Source: Dichotomocladium elegans (taxonomy: Eukaryota; Mucoromycota; Mucoromycetes; Mucorales; Lichtheimiaceae). Taken from it: a stretch of DNA of 64,000 nucleotides. The stretch spans positions 310,001 to 374,000 of the forward strand of contig JAIXMN010000006.1 of NCBI GenBank assembly GCA_025716815.1, in the 5' to 3' direction. Of this stretch, positions 11,629-22,175 are shown one piece after another. Positions within the stretch are counted from its first letter, which is position 1, and the number at the start of each line of letters is the position of its first letter. The notes below the pieces were generated by a model. The model was not told the origin of the DNA. It did not search any database and saw only the letters and a program-made list of their open reading frames with translations. The translations under genes and the position numbers were made by a program.

Positions 11629-14600
11629 GGTTTGTCAAGTTTGTTGTGGCTGTACAGATAAAGATCCTTTAGATGAGGGGCAAGAGAGTGGCGAAAGGAG
11701 GCGGGAGGGGGTATGAGTTTGCTTGTCGTGTGTTGTTTTGTGGGGGAGAAAAGGAAGGTGGGAAAAGAGGAGGAGGGGAGAAAAAACAGCGGTTACGTTT
11801 CGTCTTCCTCTTCCACCCCCTGCCGCGTGATATCAAAGGGCCACACGATTTGTGTAGCCGGGTGAGGATCCGGAAAGACAAAAACTGTTCGACCATGATC
11901 CCGACGGGTTCTGTTCTCGAGGATACTCAAAGCCTTGGGTCAATGGCCGGGTTCCTCATGCGATCATTGCAGACCGAATTGGCCTTTCTGGCAGCGCCCA
12001 GCCCCCCTTCTTCTTCTTCGCGCTCGTGTTCGACATCCTGCTGTAAATCCTAAACTGGGCCGATGGAGTGCTGTCATCATCCTTGAGGCAGAGCAGAAAT
12101 AAACTGGGAAGAAACGTAGTACAAAATTTACAAGCTAATATCGAGTAAGTTTCGTCCGACCCTTTCTTTTTCAACACAGCTCGCTCACTGGTATTCTTTC
12201 ACCAGATCAAAAGAGCAGTCTTTCCAATAAAGAGGTAATTATTCACAATTTATTAGATGCTGATCATCCTTTCTTGTGTTAGAGTATGCGATATAGGGTG
12301 ATCCTGTTCCATGCATACTTCCTTTTTCTGCGCGATTTTCAAAACCCACATGGCACGGACTCAATAATAATAAAATGGACCAGGTACTACGATACTGCCA
12401 TGTGCTTACAAAAAAAAGGTGCGGGCAATGACATGACTCTTAGCGCATATACCACACGCATTAAACAATGGCCACGGCATTTGTTCTGATCGAAAGTGGA
12501 CCTGACACAGCACATGGAACCCTTTCAAAAGAGATCCTCGTCCATGTTTTATTGGCCCTTTTATGTCTTCATAAGGGAAAAGGTCCACCTCCTCCCCTTA
12601 CCATTGCATGTAGCTTGCCATGAGCTATGGACACCACGTGTACATATGTTCATAACACATAATGGTTCATCAAAACCGGAAAAAGGACCCATGCGCTTTT
12701 GCGTCCGTTCATGCCTCCTGAAATACGTACTGTAAACTCGGTACTATGGGATTGCGATAGTATGCATAAGCCGCAGGAGAATACCTGAGGCTGTGTTCAT
12801 GTTACGTATAGATCGATATGCCATTATTCCCCATCATGAACGCACAAAGTCCTTCCATGAAAAAGAACCTTGGCGCTGGAGTAGTTCCCTCCCCCCACCC
12901 TTCCTACCCTTACTGGGATACAGGATTTTCGAGAAGAATTTTGCCGCAAAGTTTAGTTGTTGGTATAGACCATCTAGGTTTTTTCGTTTTTTATTCCCTT
13001 GCTTCAAATTCGAATACAAATTTTAGTATTCGTTGCTATCATTTTGTCAAAGGTTAAAGGCAAAGGCAGCAAGAAGGTTTCGGTCAAGGCTATAGGTGAA
13101 TCTTCCTTTGCTTCTTTTTGCATCAGAATAGTTTTGGGAGGCTAAACATTTATGTTTCAAAGAAGAGAAACGAAATACCAAAATTTGTATTCAAACCTAG
13201 ATGGTCTATACCAACAACTAAACTTTGTGGCAAAATTCTTCTTGAAAATCCTGTATCTGTCCTTGGTTTTTCTCGTACCTTTTACATACGCTTTCAACTA
13301 TCGTTTGATGGTTCTGCGTAAAATATACGTCCGTCAGTGCTACTACATAGACGCAGGACTGCAGCTCGCCGCGTACAGTAGTCTGTGTGAAGACAATGCG
13401 GTCCTCCCACAATGCAATGCGGTGTAATGACCCTGCACAAACTTTTATTATGCGACACTCGGCTGTTCTTGTTTCCTACAGTGCCACTCCTTATCTGTGC
13501 TGCCATAGAATAAGATGAGGTTACTGGACCGATAACGACTCCTCCCCAGCCCCAATGTCAAATGATCTCCCAAAAAAGCAAAGAAGGAGGAACGATCCTT
13601 TGGATGTGCTCGCACCCTTCCTCTTACGTCGTCTGGAATCCGTGGCACACACGCGCACACTCACCTGCTGCTATAAACAAGTGCATGTTTTGGGCATAGT
13701 AGTGTTTTGTTTGCAGACGCATAACAGACATCAACTCTCGCACATCTCCTCCTCCTCCTCCCTGAGTGTGGGGGGGGGTGAGAAGCAGCTACGATAAACT
13801 TGCGTTTGATAACCCCTCGGATCCTCTACATATCCATTCATGGCAAACCTTACTCTTTCGTGTACTTTTAAAAGTAGGCAACAGGTGGCATAGATGAAGC
13901 CCCTTTGGCCAGAATGGTTGCAACGAGCACAAATTTTGGGTCCATAGCTTTCTCTCTTTCTGCTTACAATGAACACGGGAACATGTCCAGAAGGAGACAT
14001 GCCGCGATCTGGCTCTGATACGGTACGAGTAACCATATAAGGACAGGCGTTCCTGGGGATCGGGTCCCCTTTGCAAACATAAAGCTTCCTTAAGGTTTGA
14101 CGTTATATGGGTCCGGAAAGGAGATCTTCAACGTCGGATAACCAAAAGTAGGTCCTCCCTGACCAAGGACTCCTTCTTTCTCTCTCTCTCTCTCTCTCCC
14201 TTCCCCCCAAAAAAAGAACATACGCTCGTGTTAAATGATTTCCAGATTGTCATTGATGCTCAAGATGGGGGTGGGGGTGGAGGTGGCAGTTGCAGATTCT
14301 TTTTTTTTTCTACTTCTTTTAGCGTCGTACATACCAAGTTGTGTGTAGCGTTCATCCTTTTAGATAGAAATAATAAAGCAAAAGAAAACGGTTGATGCAA
14401 TCGATCGTAAGAATGATCTCGCGTCCCAGGCGATTTTTGAGCTCGAGGCATTCTTTTTCACGCGTACCATTCTGTATTGTCGGATACACGGATTCCCACC
14501 CACCCCAGTCCAGAGAAAACGGTCGCACAGACACACAAACTCTCTTCACCCGTGTTGGGTCTTGCGCCGCACACACAACGCAATTGAAATTGCGTCCTGG

Positions 14601-15144
14601 AGGATGTTCCCTCCCACCACAACGAGGTGGATTTGGGCGCGGCTGTCTGTTCAGAGGTTAACTTTTTGCTCTATCCACTGTAGTACGTGTATATATGGAT
14701 CAATAGCAAGGAGAGGAAGCGCTCGTCATTAGGAAGAAAGATTGTTTCAACGCGACCAAGTTGTAAACTAGAAAATCCATATACGGCAAACGATTTATTC
14801 ATGTGATGTAGGCTTTGTTCTGCTGTAGTAGAAAAAATAGGAGGGCTGTAATACAAACGTAAAATAGGTGCATGTTCACAATGTAATAAGAGAGAAAGGA
14901 GGGGTGGGGTTAGGGCGTAAGCGGAGCCTGCTTGTCATGTCGGTTTTGGGAGGGGTGTGCGTGGAATGGGTTGCCTGGTGTCCTTGATTGGTTTGGTTCT
15001 TGGGGGGGGGGTTTGTTATTGAAGGTGAAGGGCAAGTGTACATAGTGTGCTCAATGGAGAGGAGATATATATCATGCGAAAACGGGTTGGGGGGAGTAAG
15101 AGAAAAAGAAAGGGGACATGTATTCGATATGCACTGTGACTACT
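11629..15144. other. 3.5-kb region without a defensible gene
   Basis: Apart from the foldback repeat annotated separately, I find no protein I can defend. Several short minus-strand stretches between about 13450 and 14900 have coding-like composition, for example 13448-13660, 13731-14036 and 14352-14576. A TAATAAA follows one of their stop codons. I could not link them through consistent splice phases and recognised no domain. The rest is low-complexity CT/GA and poly-T sequence. Confidence 0.4.
12917..13257. repeat. Foldback element: near-perfect 64-nt inverted repeat with nested inner arms
   Basis: Positions 12917-12980 are the reverse complement of 13194-13257, with 62 of 64 positions matching by eye. 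A second inverted pair lies inside: GAATACAAATTTT near 13011-13023 and AAAATTTGTATTC at 13180-13192. The loop between them is about 155 nt. No coding frame spans the unit. The structure fits a foldback/MITE-like element or a hairpin RNA source. Target duplications are not obvious. Confidence 0.8.
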
Positions 15145-15987
15145 CTAGAGTTGGACCAAACGCTCCAATGCGCTCAGCTGTCGCTTGTCCTCGGTCGATC
15201 TTGAAATCCCTTGACTAGTCGTAGGGCCATAGATGATACCACGAGCTGCTCCCAGCATGATAAGGCTATTACTGCTGCTGCTGCTGCTACTGCCGCTGCT
15301 GCTGCTAATGACTGAAGCAGAAGGTTCGGCAATGGACGGCAGATCGCCAAAGGCGCCGAGAAGAGGACGCGGCGAGTAGTAAAAGAGGGGCGACGCGGGT
15401 TCGCCAGAATTCTCTTCGTCTGACGTGACGGGTGAGAGCGAAAGCAAAGGCGGCGGGCATTGGATGGAACGCACCGTCGTCGAGTGCCCACCGCCCGTGC
15501 CAAGCGGATTAAGGTCCGGATAAACGCCCTTGGGGATGGTGATCTCGCCAAGGCTGCGGTCAACGGACGGAATCTTCAGGCGCCCCGAAACCACGTCGGC
15601 CTTGCTGTAGTACGAGATAAGGTGGAGTTTCTGGTTTCTGGCTGTGCAGATGGAGAAACTCTGCTTGATCAGCCCGTCGGCCTTGTAGATATACGCAGGT
15701 GCTGTTGAGGCCTTATTATGATGCCGACGCGGACGTCGCTTCGTCGCAAGTTCGCGGTACGTTAGGAAGCTTCCCGACACTCGACTAGGTGACCACGTTC
15801 GTCCGTCCGTCCAGCGTCGCATCCCAGCCTCGCTCTCGTCCCATGCGAATACAGACCCGGACTTTATCTGGGCGCCTTCTTTAATCGATAGGCGTCGACG
15901 GATGCGAGGTAGCTGCCCAAGACGACAGGCCTCAAAGAGAATGAGGGCGTCTTGGGCCGATTTGACATGTCCGACATAAGTCTCCAT
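15145..15987 (-). CDS. WOPR-domain (Gti1/Pac2 family) transcription factor
   Basis: A single exon gives 280 residues when started at METYVGHVKS. The N-terminal WOPR box is clear: TYVGHVKSAQDALILFEACR, then RRRLSIKEG, SGSVFAWDESEAGMRRWTDG and WSPSRVSGSFLTYREL. After a variable linker the second WOPR segment follows (GLIKQSFSI...LHLISYYSKADV). The C-terminal half is low complexity with a serine run encoded by a CTG/CTA tract near 15270-15305. WOPR proteins such as Wor1, Ryp1, Gti1 and Pac2 control morphology, mating and dimorphic switching by binding DNA. An upstream in-frame extension to 16032 is hydrophobic and unlikely to be the true start. Confidence 0.93.
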   Translation of the reverse strand: METYVGHVKSAQDALILFEACRLGQLPRIRRRLSIKEGAQIKSGSVFAWDESEAGMRRWTDGRTWSPSRVSGSFLTYRELATKRRPRRHHNKASTAPAYIYKADGLIKQSFSICTARNQKLHLISYYSKADVVSGRLKIPSVDRSLGEITIPKGVYPDLNPLGTGGGHSTTVRSIQCPPPLLSLSPVTSDEENSGEPASPLFYYSPRPLLGAFGDLPSIAEPSASVISSSSGSSSSSSSNSLIMLGAARGIIYGPTTSQGISRSTEDKRQLSALERLVQL

Positions 15988-16285
15988 AAGAGTTATAGCG
16001 GCGCGAAAGAAGAGAAGAAAAGAATGGATCACTACAACCCTCCCTTTTTTAAGTTTCTTCCGAATGGGGAAAGGTCAAGTATGTCTGAATGCGTTCAGGA
16101 TGGGAGATTGCCCTAAAAGATATATTTGCTGTAAATCCTAATCTGGAAAAATACGCATTTCCCCAGGTTCACATAGCTCGTGGCCCCCCTTTTTGGGAAC
16201 GCATTAACCAGATCCCAGTTGATAACGCCCCTTCCACAGACTAATCCAGACTTCTGCAGAAAAAAGAAACCAACGCTAATTTGTT

Positions 16286-17643
16286 CTATTCGCGCTTCTT
16301 TGCCTTGTCCGACACTAATGCTACATATGGAACTGTGCCTGCAAAGTACGCGATATGTGTCGCCTTTCCCTGGTGCTTTGTCATTTCATGGCCACAAGCA
16401 ACGTAAAAGAAATGCAGACTAATACACATCTGCATGCAAAAATGGCACTTTAGTTAATCTTGTTCATGCTCGCACTCCCCCCCCTCCTCCTCCTCCCCAC
16501 TCCTCCCTCCCTCCCTCCAACACCGCTTCTTTCTCTCGCCGGTTACTTGCCAGAACATGCCACCTTCATGCGATCATCGATAGATATATATATACCCACA
16601 ATAAAAAGTGGTCAGCTACACAAAGCGCCCGGTCTTTTTTTCTTTCCTTCTGTTACCAGGCATGTAGCTGCGGATTGAACAGCTTGTAGTCATGATAAAC
16701 GTGGCACATATTCTTGTCAAACAGCCATACCCCTAGTGCAGAAAAAAGAAACTGCGCCCCGCGATGGAACAGCTGGACAATCTGCTTGTCTTGCCGGGCG
16801 TTCTTGTACATCTTGCCAACAAACCATAAAGCGCTCCACATGACGCACCCAAACCTAACCACGCTTAGCTTTGGATCGTCTCTCTCTTGCGTAGCTCGCA
16901 CGCACCCCCCCAACCTGATAATAAACTTACGATGTCTGAAACATGTAGAACTGCAGTGTTCCGCTTGACTGACTTGTTACATAAGTTGCGAATCCACAAT
17001 ACAATCCGATTGCTACACCATTCCATCGCCCCGTGTAGCCATTCTCATTAAGCAATAGCCAAAACAGATAACAAGCTGTCCACACCATCGGGACCTACTT
17101 TGTTTACTAAATATTTTTTCTTCTATCGTTTGATCTTTTGGTTTTACCTCATCCCACATTTGGTTTTGGAATTGGAGCGTTGCATGGAAGAGAACGCTAC
17201 GCTTGCATCTCTCTTAGTTCCCATTCATTTATCGGCCATCCGAAGCACAAAACTGTAATGTCTCACCTTCCAATACCCACCACGACGATCAGCACATAAC
17301 TCATCGACAGCTGCCACCCTAAACTTTGATGGTGGAGAGCCACACCCAGACCACCCAATAACACCATTGCTAGACTCTATAAGGAGAGCTATGTTCAGCA
17401 TTGCGTGGGAATATCAGTAAGGAAAAAAAAACAACAGTACCGACACTGTGTTCCAGAATTCGGCAATATAATACGAGTGTGCATAATTCTCCTCGCACCT
17501 TCATCAAGCATAACTCTGAGCATTGGTTCAAGTTCCATTCCTCCGCGAGGGATCGCATTTATTCGATGCGCTTACCAATCCACCGAGCTTGTCACTGGCC
17601 CCCAGTATCCATCATCAACATTAGTTCCTTGCGAATTACTCAT
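16286..17643 (-). CDS. Alkaline ceramidase (YPC1/YDC1/ACER family), eight exons
   Basis: Exons 17643-17576, 17498-17441, 17376-17267, 17196-17148, 17094-16931, 16854-16657, 16563-16551 and 16429-16286 give 267 residues. This is an ER/Golgi seven-helix hydrolase that cleaves ceramide to sphingosine and fatty acid. The reconstructed product has GYWGPVTSSVDWCEENY at the N-terminus, LFHATL, WDEVPM and NPQLHAWWH. Active-site residues fall where ACER3 has them: S79, H83 and D94, then H214 and H218 with the same 4-residue spacing. The exon carrying W217-L220 is only 13 nt, and the intron after it starts GCAAGT (GC-AG). No exon exceeds 200 nt, so simple frame searches miss the gene. The C-terminus KKRE could act as an ER-retention-like basic tail. 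Confidence 0.93.
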
Positions 17644-17770
17644 GGAACGCAGATGTGTATTGTGTGAGTGATATAATACAAAGGAAACAAAAAAGTCAAG
17701 CGCACGGTGGGCCGTATGCCCAAACAGGCGCTACAATGTGGTGCGGTGCCTGAAAAAGAAAAAAAAATGT

Positions 17771-18493
17771 TTATGCGGTCTCATCGATCCATGTGAGCAG
17801 GGCCTCTTCATTATTGCCAGCCGGAGAAAGAACATCGACTTCATCTCCGTATTTCAGGAGAAATGGGGGGACTTTCTCGGACATGAGCATGATGGGGAAG
17901 TAGGGCTCAAATTCAAAGGATGGCAGGGTACTAGCATCCACAAGGCTAGGGCCATCCATCAACACCAGTGCCGAAAGTGGTTGGTTTGCCACGTATTTTT
18001 GACAAACTCGCCATGCTGCTTCGCCGTGTCCAATCATGACCGGTGGAAAGAGTCCCATTTTAGCAATCTGTCCCTGTAAGCCTTTTTTTTGCGCGCCGTT
18101 TAGCCCATAGAAAGACAATGCCTCTCATGATTCTATTGTACTTGCTTGTGTACCACGCTTGCAGTAACTCTCCTCCCCGGCTATCGGGATCACTGAATTG
18201 GGCCACTACCGAATCAAACCCACGCTCAGATAATCGGTTTTGCCACTGTGTTGTCACTCTACTTGCTTTTCGTGAGTTCATGACCTCCCCTTCTCATCCC
18301 CGATGGCCCATGTCGTCATTTACGCTAAGGGGGTATTTGTGCTCACAAAAACGACAGGCGTCGGTCGCTTGCGCGTGGCGGGCGCAGCTTCAGCCGTCGC
18401 CACTGTCATTTTGGCACGTGTCATCCAACGTTGGTTATGCTGTCGTCCGAACGATCTACTGACATTGGCGCAGGAGGCGCGAAATGCGAACAT
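17771..18493 (-). CDS. Small alpha/beta-hydrolase-like protein, probably mitochondrial
   Basis: Three exons (18493-18347, 18284-18117, 18073-17771) give 205 residues. The N-terminus (MFAFRASCANVSRSFGR) resembles a mitochondrial presequence. The body shows an alpha/beta-hydrolase-like beta strand (PTPVVFVMNS), a WQNRLSERGFDSV helix, the nucleophile-elbow-like PPVMIGHGEA and SALVLMDGPS. The elbow has GHGEA rather than GxSxG, so the catalytic serine seems replaced. The second intron is weak: donor GTCTTT with a good branch site and CTTACAG acceptor, only 43 nt, the only choice I found that keeps frame. Family assignment is tentative. Confidence 0.6.
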
Positions 18494-18914
18494 GAGTGGA
18501 AAAAGAAAAAATAGAGAGAGAAATTTAATAGAACGAACGAACCCCCCCCAAAGCCAACCGGTCTTATTTTTGACATGCTTCGGAAACACTTGGGTAGAGC
18601 GGCTGAGAGCCCGCTTTTGCGCTCATCCCCACCAAAACAGGTATGTCATTCACTGTAAAGCGAAGATCTTCGTCGCACGTGTCAAACCGCTTCTTTTGAA
18701 ATCTGTGCGACTTGGCAATCATCAATCAATTTGGTCCATCCGCTTGGTTCATCTACTTGGATCATAAACCTCCCTCCCCACACGTTTCAGCCCTCGCTCT
18801 CTTTCCTTGCCCGCATCCTCTACGCTCCTTCATACATACCCGGACCCTTCGTTTCCTCACTCCACCAACCTCCCCCATCCACCCCACCCGTTCTCTCTAC
18901 CGTCCTTGATATTT
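18494..18914. promoter_or_regulatory. Divergent promoter region
   Basis: About 420 bp lie between divergent start codons. The plus-strand side is a long C/T-rich leader (18770-18900), typical of fungal promoters. No coding frame is supported. Confidence 0.45.
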
Positions 18915-20695
18915 ATGGCTCCACCACGATCCTCCGACAGTACCTCAGGCATGGGTCTGGGCCTGGGCCTTCCTGCATCAGGAAACAGCACCTTTCATCA
19001 GCGCAAAATCTCATTGACCACCGATTGCCCTCCCACTGGCGCGAGAAAGGCAACAAACAGCAGTAGCTCATCATTCGCCAACTATATGATACGGACCGCG
19101 CGGTTCACCTCGACGATGGTGCAAATGCCTAAAACACTATCGAAATTGCGCATTGTCCGTTTCCTTGGATGGGTGTATATATTTTTCAGTGTGATGATCT
19201 CAACAGCGCATCTCATGACTTTGTTTTCGAAAAACCATGCAGCCGTAATACAGGCGGCAGGGTCGTCGGCCGAGCTTGGTAAAAATAAACTCTACAGATT
19301 TGTGTGCGGCCGACGCAGTAACACCGTGTTTGAGCATTATAGCGAACCAAGTGTATCTTACGCTACAAAGTCCACCCAGAGAACTCTCGCCTCTCGACGA
19401 TATTTCTCATCATCTCCGTCTTTCGAAGATGTTCTCAAAGTCAATAATTCGCATGGATCATTTTCGTCCGCGGTGGTTCTCGGCATCCGACTCCCCTGCA
19501 ACCGATGACGAAGTGACGTTGGCCACCATCCTCAATATGGACCAATGGCCGCATCTAGCCCATCTGGCCGAAGTCTGGCAAGGTTAGCTGTACATGAAAA
19601 TCGGCGGATGGGTTATTTAACAGCGCTCCCGGTGCTGTGGGTGTTTTTTTTTCTACATAGGCCCCATTTCCGCTGTCCTCCAGGTCCCTACCGGCGGGTC
19701 CGAGTTAGGATCCGGTGCGATGCTCGAGAATCTCTCCAAGATCCGCCTAGAATACAAAAAGGACCCGTTCCTAGCACGCCACGTCGATCTACATCTGATT
19801 GCTCGTCCAAGCCGCTCAGATAACGGCCAAAGCATTGTCGACGTGGATCGGCAAGATGCCCGCAACCTCGCCCGGCTCTTCAGCCGCACAAAATATGTTG
19901 CGCATGTCCCGGTCACTGCCTTGTGGATGACGGACCTGGCGTCATCTGCCCGGCAATTTGCGGACCGAATGGACCGCGGCGATGTCCTAATTGTGCCTAC
20001 CTTTGGCTTCCCGCGGACACATGATCCGGTAGTCGACGTCTGGCCGACCTCCAAGCAGGAAATGACCGAGTGGGTGGATCGTGCACGCATGGGTCTGCTT
20101 GACTACCACTGGCATCTCAACGATGGTCCCACATCGTACGCCCATTGGCGTGAGGCCACCGAGCCATACCTTGTTCCAAAATACGATTTTCATTATAGTC
20201 CTGTGTACATCGCCACGCGCGACGGTCACCCATGGTAAAAAAAAAAAACTCTTCCTTCCTCTCTCTCTCCAATGCTGACTTATCACAATCAGGTGCGACG
20301 AACGCTTTGCGGATGAACCTTCAGCCTGTCTATATTCCATCTATTTGAGCGGTGCTAATCTCTGGGTACTTCCCGAGGACTACATTGTCCGCACTGGTCA
20401 GGAGCCAGAGAACCATCTTTCGGCGGATGAGGTATCTATACAGTTTCATCCGGCCCCATCCCCGTTGGAGTGTGTGGTTCGTTGCAAGATAACTAAACGG
20501 TCAGATGCACTCACATAGCGTACTCGCCAAGTGAAAATATACAAGAACTATCGCATTGAGCAATGCGTATTTTACGCGCGGCAATATGATCAAAGCGGTC
20601 TTTTCAACGAGGAAAGAGCAAAGCACGTTCATGAAGAATGTGCCAAGGAGCTCGGAAACTTGCGCAGAGAAAAGATGATCGGGCCTCAGCACTAA
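18915..20695 (+). CDS. LARGE-type glycosyltransferase (GT49, type II membrane protein)
   Basis: Five exons (18915-19278, 19319-19582, 19661-20234, 20293-20431, 20519-20695) give 505 residues. A hydrophobic anchor lies near residues 78-100 (FLGWVYIFFSVMI), after a Ser/Thr-rich cytosolic tail. The lumenal part matches the 'glycosyl-transferase for dystroglycan' fold: ATILNMDQWPHL, WQGPISAVLQVP, ARHVDLHLI, DVLIVPTFGF, EPYLVPKYDFHYSP, CDERFA and the late HVHEECAKELG. It probably extends a glycan in the Golgi. The first intron is only 40 nt and is the weakest part of the model. The element ending of the next region begins about 15 bp after its stop codon. Confidence 0.85.
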
Positions 20696-20842
20696 TATAC
20701 TCCCTATATACACCATTTTTCAAAATCAAAGTCGCACCCTGCCAGTTTTGAAGTCGCAGGATCGCAAAAATACAAATCGCATTTTTGTCCGGAAATCTTT
20801 ACGCGTGATGACAAAGCAAAAGTCGCATACATACACGGAAAG

Positions 20843-21316
20843 ATGTCGCAAATCCATCTCATCCTTATGACTCTTTCTCTTTATAAACTTTTACATTTTG
20901 AAATGAGCAATCTATTATTTTACAACGATGGCCAAGGTCATGTCGCTGATGAGGAAATGTACTCACTTCAATCCGTTTGTTCTTACACTGAATATCTGTG
21001 TAGCATATCGTGCAAAGATAACTCTGAGTTTACTCTCACACACATTCCCAAGCGAAAGGATACATACATTCGGATGAAAGAAGCGGGGATCAAGGGCAGT
21101 TACACAGCATACACTGATCAAGGCAAGGTCAGATGTTTCAAACTGGTGTTTGAGGAGGTATTGAGTGCATCAGCTGCAGCAAAACAGCTAGGACTCCATG
21201 TTCGTTCAGCACAGCGATGGGCATTACAGTAAGAAAAGGATCCTGACAGCATTTTAAGAAACGTAGAAGCAGGGGGCCGATCGTGTATTCTCAATGAAGA
21301 GCATTTATTGTTCTAG
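20843..21316 (+). pseudogene. Broken DNA transposase N-terminal fragment (Tc1/mariner-like HTH)
   Basis: An open frame of 129 codons ends in a helix-turn-helix-like segment (ASAAAKQLGLHVRSAQRW). TAA at 21233 then interrupts it in the same frame. The frame stays coding-like for 27 more codons after that stop, to TAG at 21316. The layout HTH, then Trp, Gln, short acidic linker and I/L-E-E-H resembles the start of IS630/Tc1-mariner-type transposases common in Mucoromycota. No DDE catalytic core is recognisable downstream. I read it as a decayed relic, possibly of the transposase that moved the element. The start codon is uncertain. Confidence 0.55.
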
Positions 21317-21759
21317 AATGCAATTTTCGCTAAAAATAGCCGTACTCAAAAGAATCCTATATCGAGAAGACTAAGTTTATTCTTGGAAAGAACAAAGAAC
21401 TATCGGAGTGTGCTTTCTTTGTCAATGAGCCATTTAGCCTGGGGATTGTAACTCCGAAGCTGGTTATCAAATGGAATAATGAAGTAATAGCTTTCAGGAG
21501 ACTCCTGTGTTCTCATTGTAATATTCAGAGAAATTATTCATTATGTACCTACACTTTCTGAACGTATGGATAAGGATGACAGCAGTGTCGTGTTTTGTTG
21601 TGTTGTAAGAGACTGAGAGAGTACGAAAAGAAGTACAATCTTCCTACACTACACAAGTGCCGGATATGTATCGGATTATTCTTGAGATGGTCTCTTGGAA
21701 TTACTTGTTGGAATTGTTTGGGATTTCATTGTTGATTTCAGACCGCCCTCACGTCGATA

Positions 21760-21931
21760 CAGTGGCCGCCCCTTATAGTTATACCCTCGGTTCCAGGAAA
21801 TCGCATCACTATAATGAATTATCACTATAATGAATTGGAATAAGCCCTACCTGGCAATTTTGTCCTTCATAAAGTGTATCGCTATAACGAATTATCATTA
21901 TAATGAATATCACTATAACGAGCGGCCACTG
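21760..21931. mobile_element. 172-bp MITE with CAGTGGCCGC termini and TA target duplication
   Basis: The unit begins CAGTGGCCGCCCCTTATAG and ends in the inverted form of CAGTGGCCGCTCGTTATAG. It is flanked on both sides by TA, as in Tc1/mariner/pogo insertions. Its interior is built of repeated ATCACTATAATGAATT-like units in both orientations. It has no coding capacity and must have been mobilised in trans. It sits between the broken transposase and Fanzor. Confidence 0.88.
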
Positions 21932-21996
21932 TAAAACCTCATTAAGAACCCAGTGGGAAAAAGAAAAACACTGTGGAGATGGATCATTGCTGACAC

Positions 21997-22004
21997 TATA
22001 AATA
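21997..22004 (+). promoter_or_regulatory. TATA box candidate for Fanzor
   Basis: TATAAATA lies about 170 nt upstream of the Fanzor ATG, just downstream of the MITE. It is the best core-promoter match in this interval. Position fits a fungal promoter but transcription is not shown. Confidence 0.4.
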
Positions 22005-22175
22005 GTGATGCTCAAGCAAGCTGTCCCTTTCCATTATCCACATACAAAACTAGAGCCCATTCAGCCTACAGAAAATAACACAGCACCACATTTACGGTTG
22101 AAAGGTAATACGGCCGCTTTCATACTCGGCTCTGCGATACTAAGAAATAATATACCCTAGGTCTTCACCCACCAA

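Noticed and set aside
21760..21931. CRISPR-like direct repeats in the ATCACTATAATGAATT array
   Set aside because: Units alternate in orientation, have no unique spacers and lie inside MITE termini.
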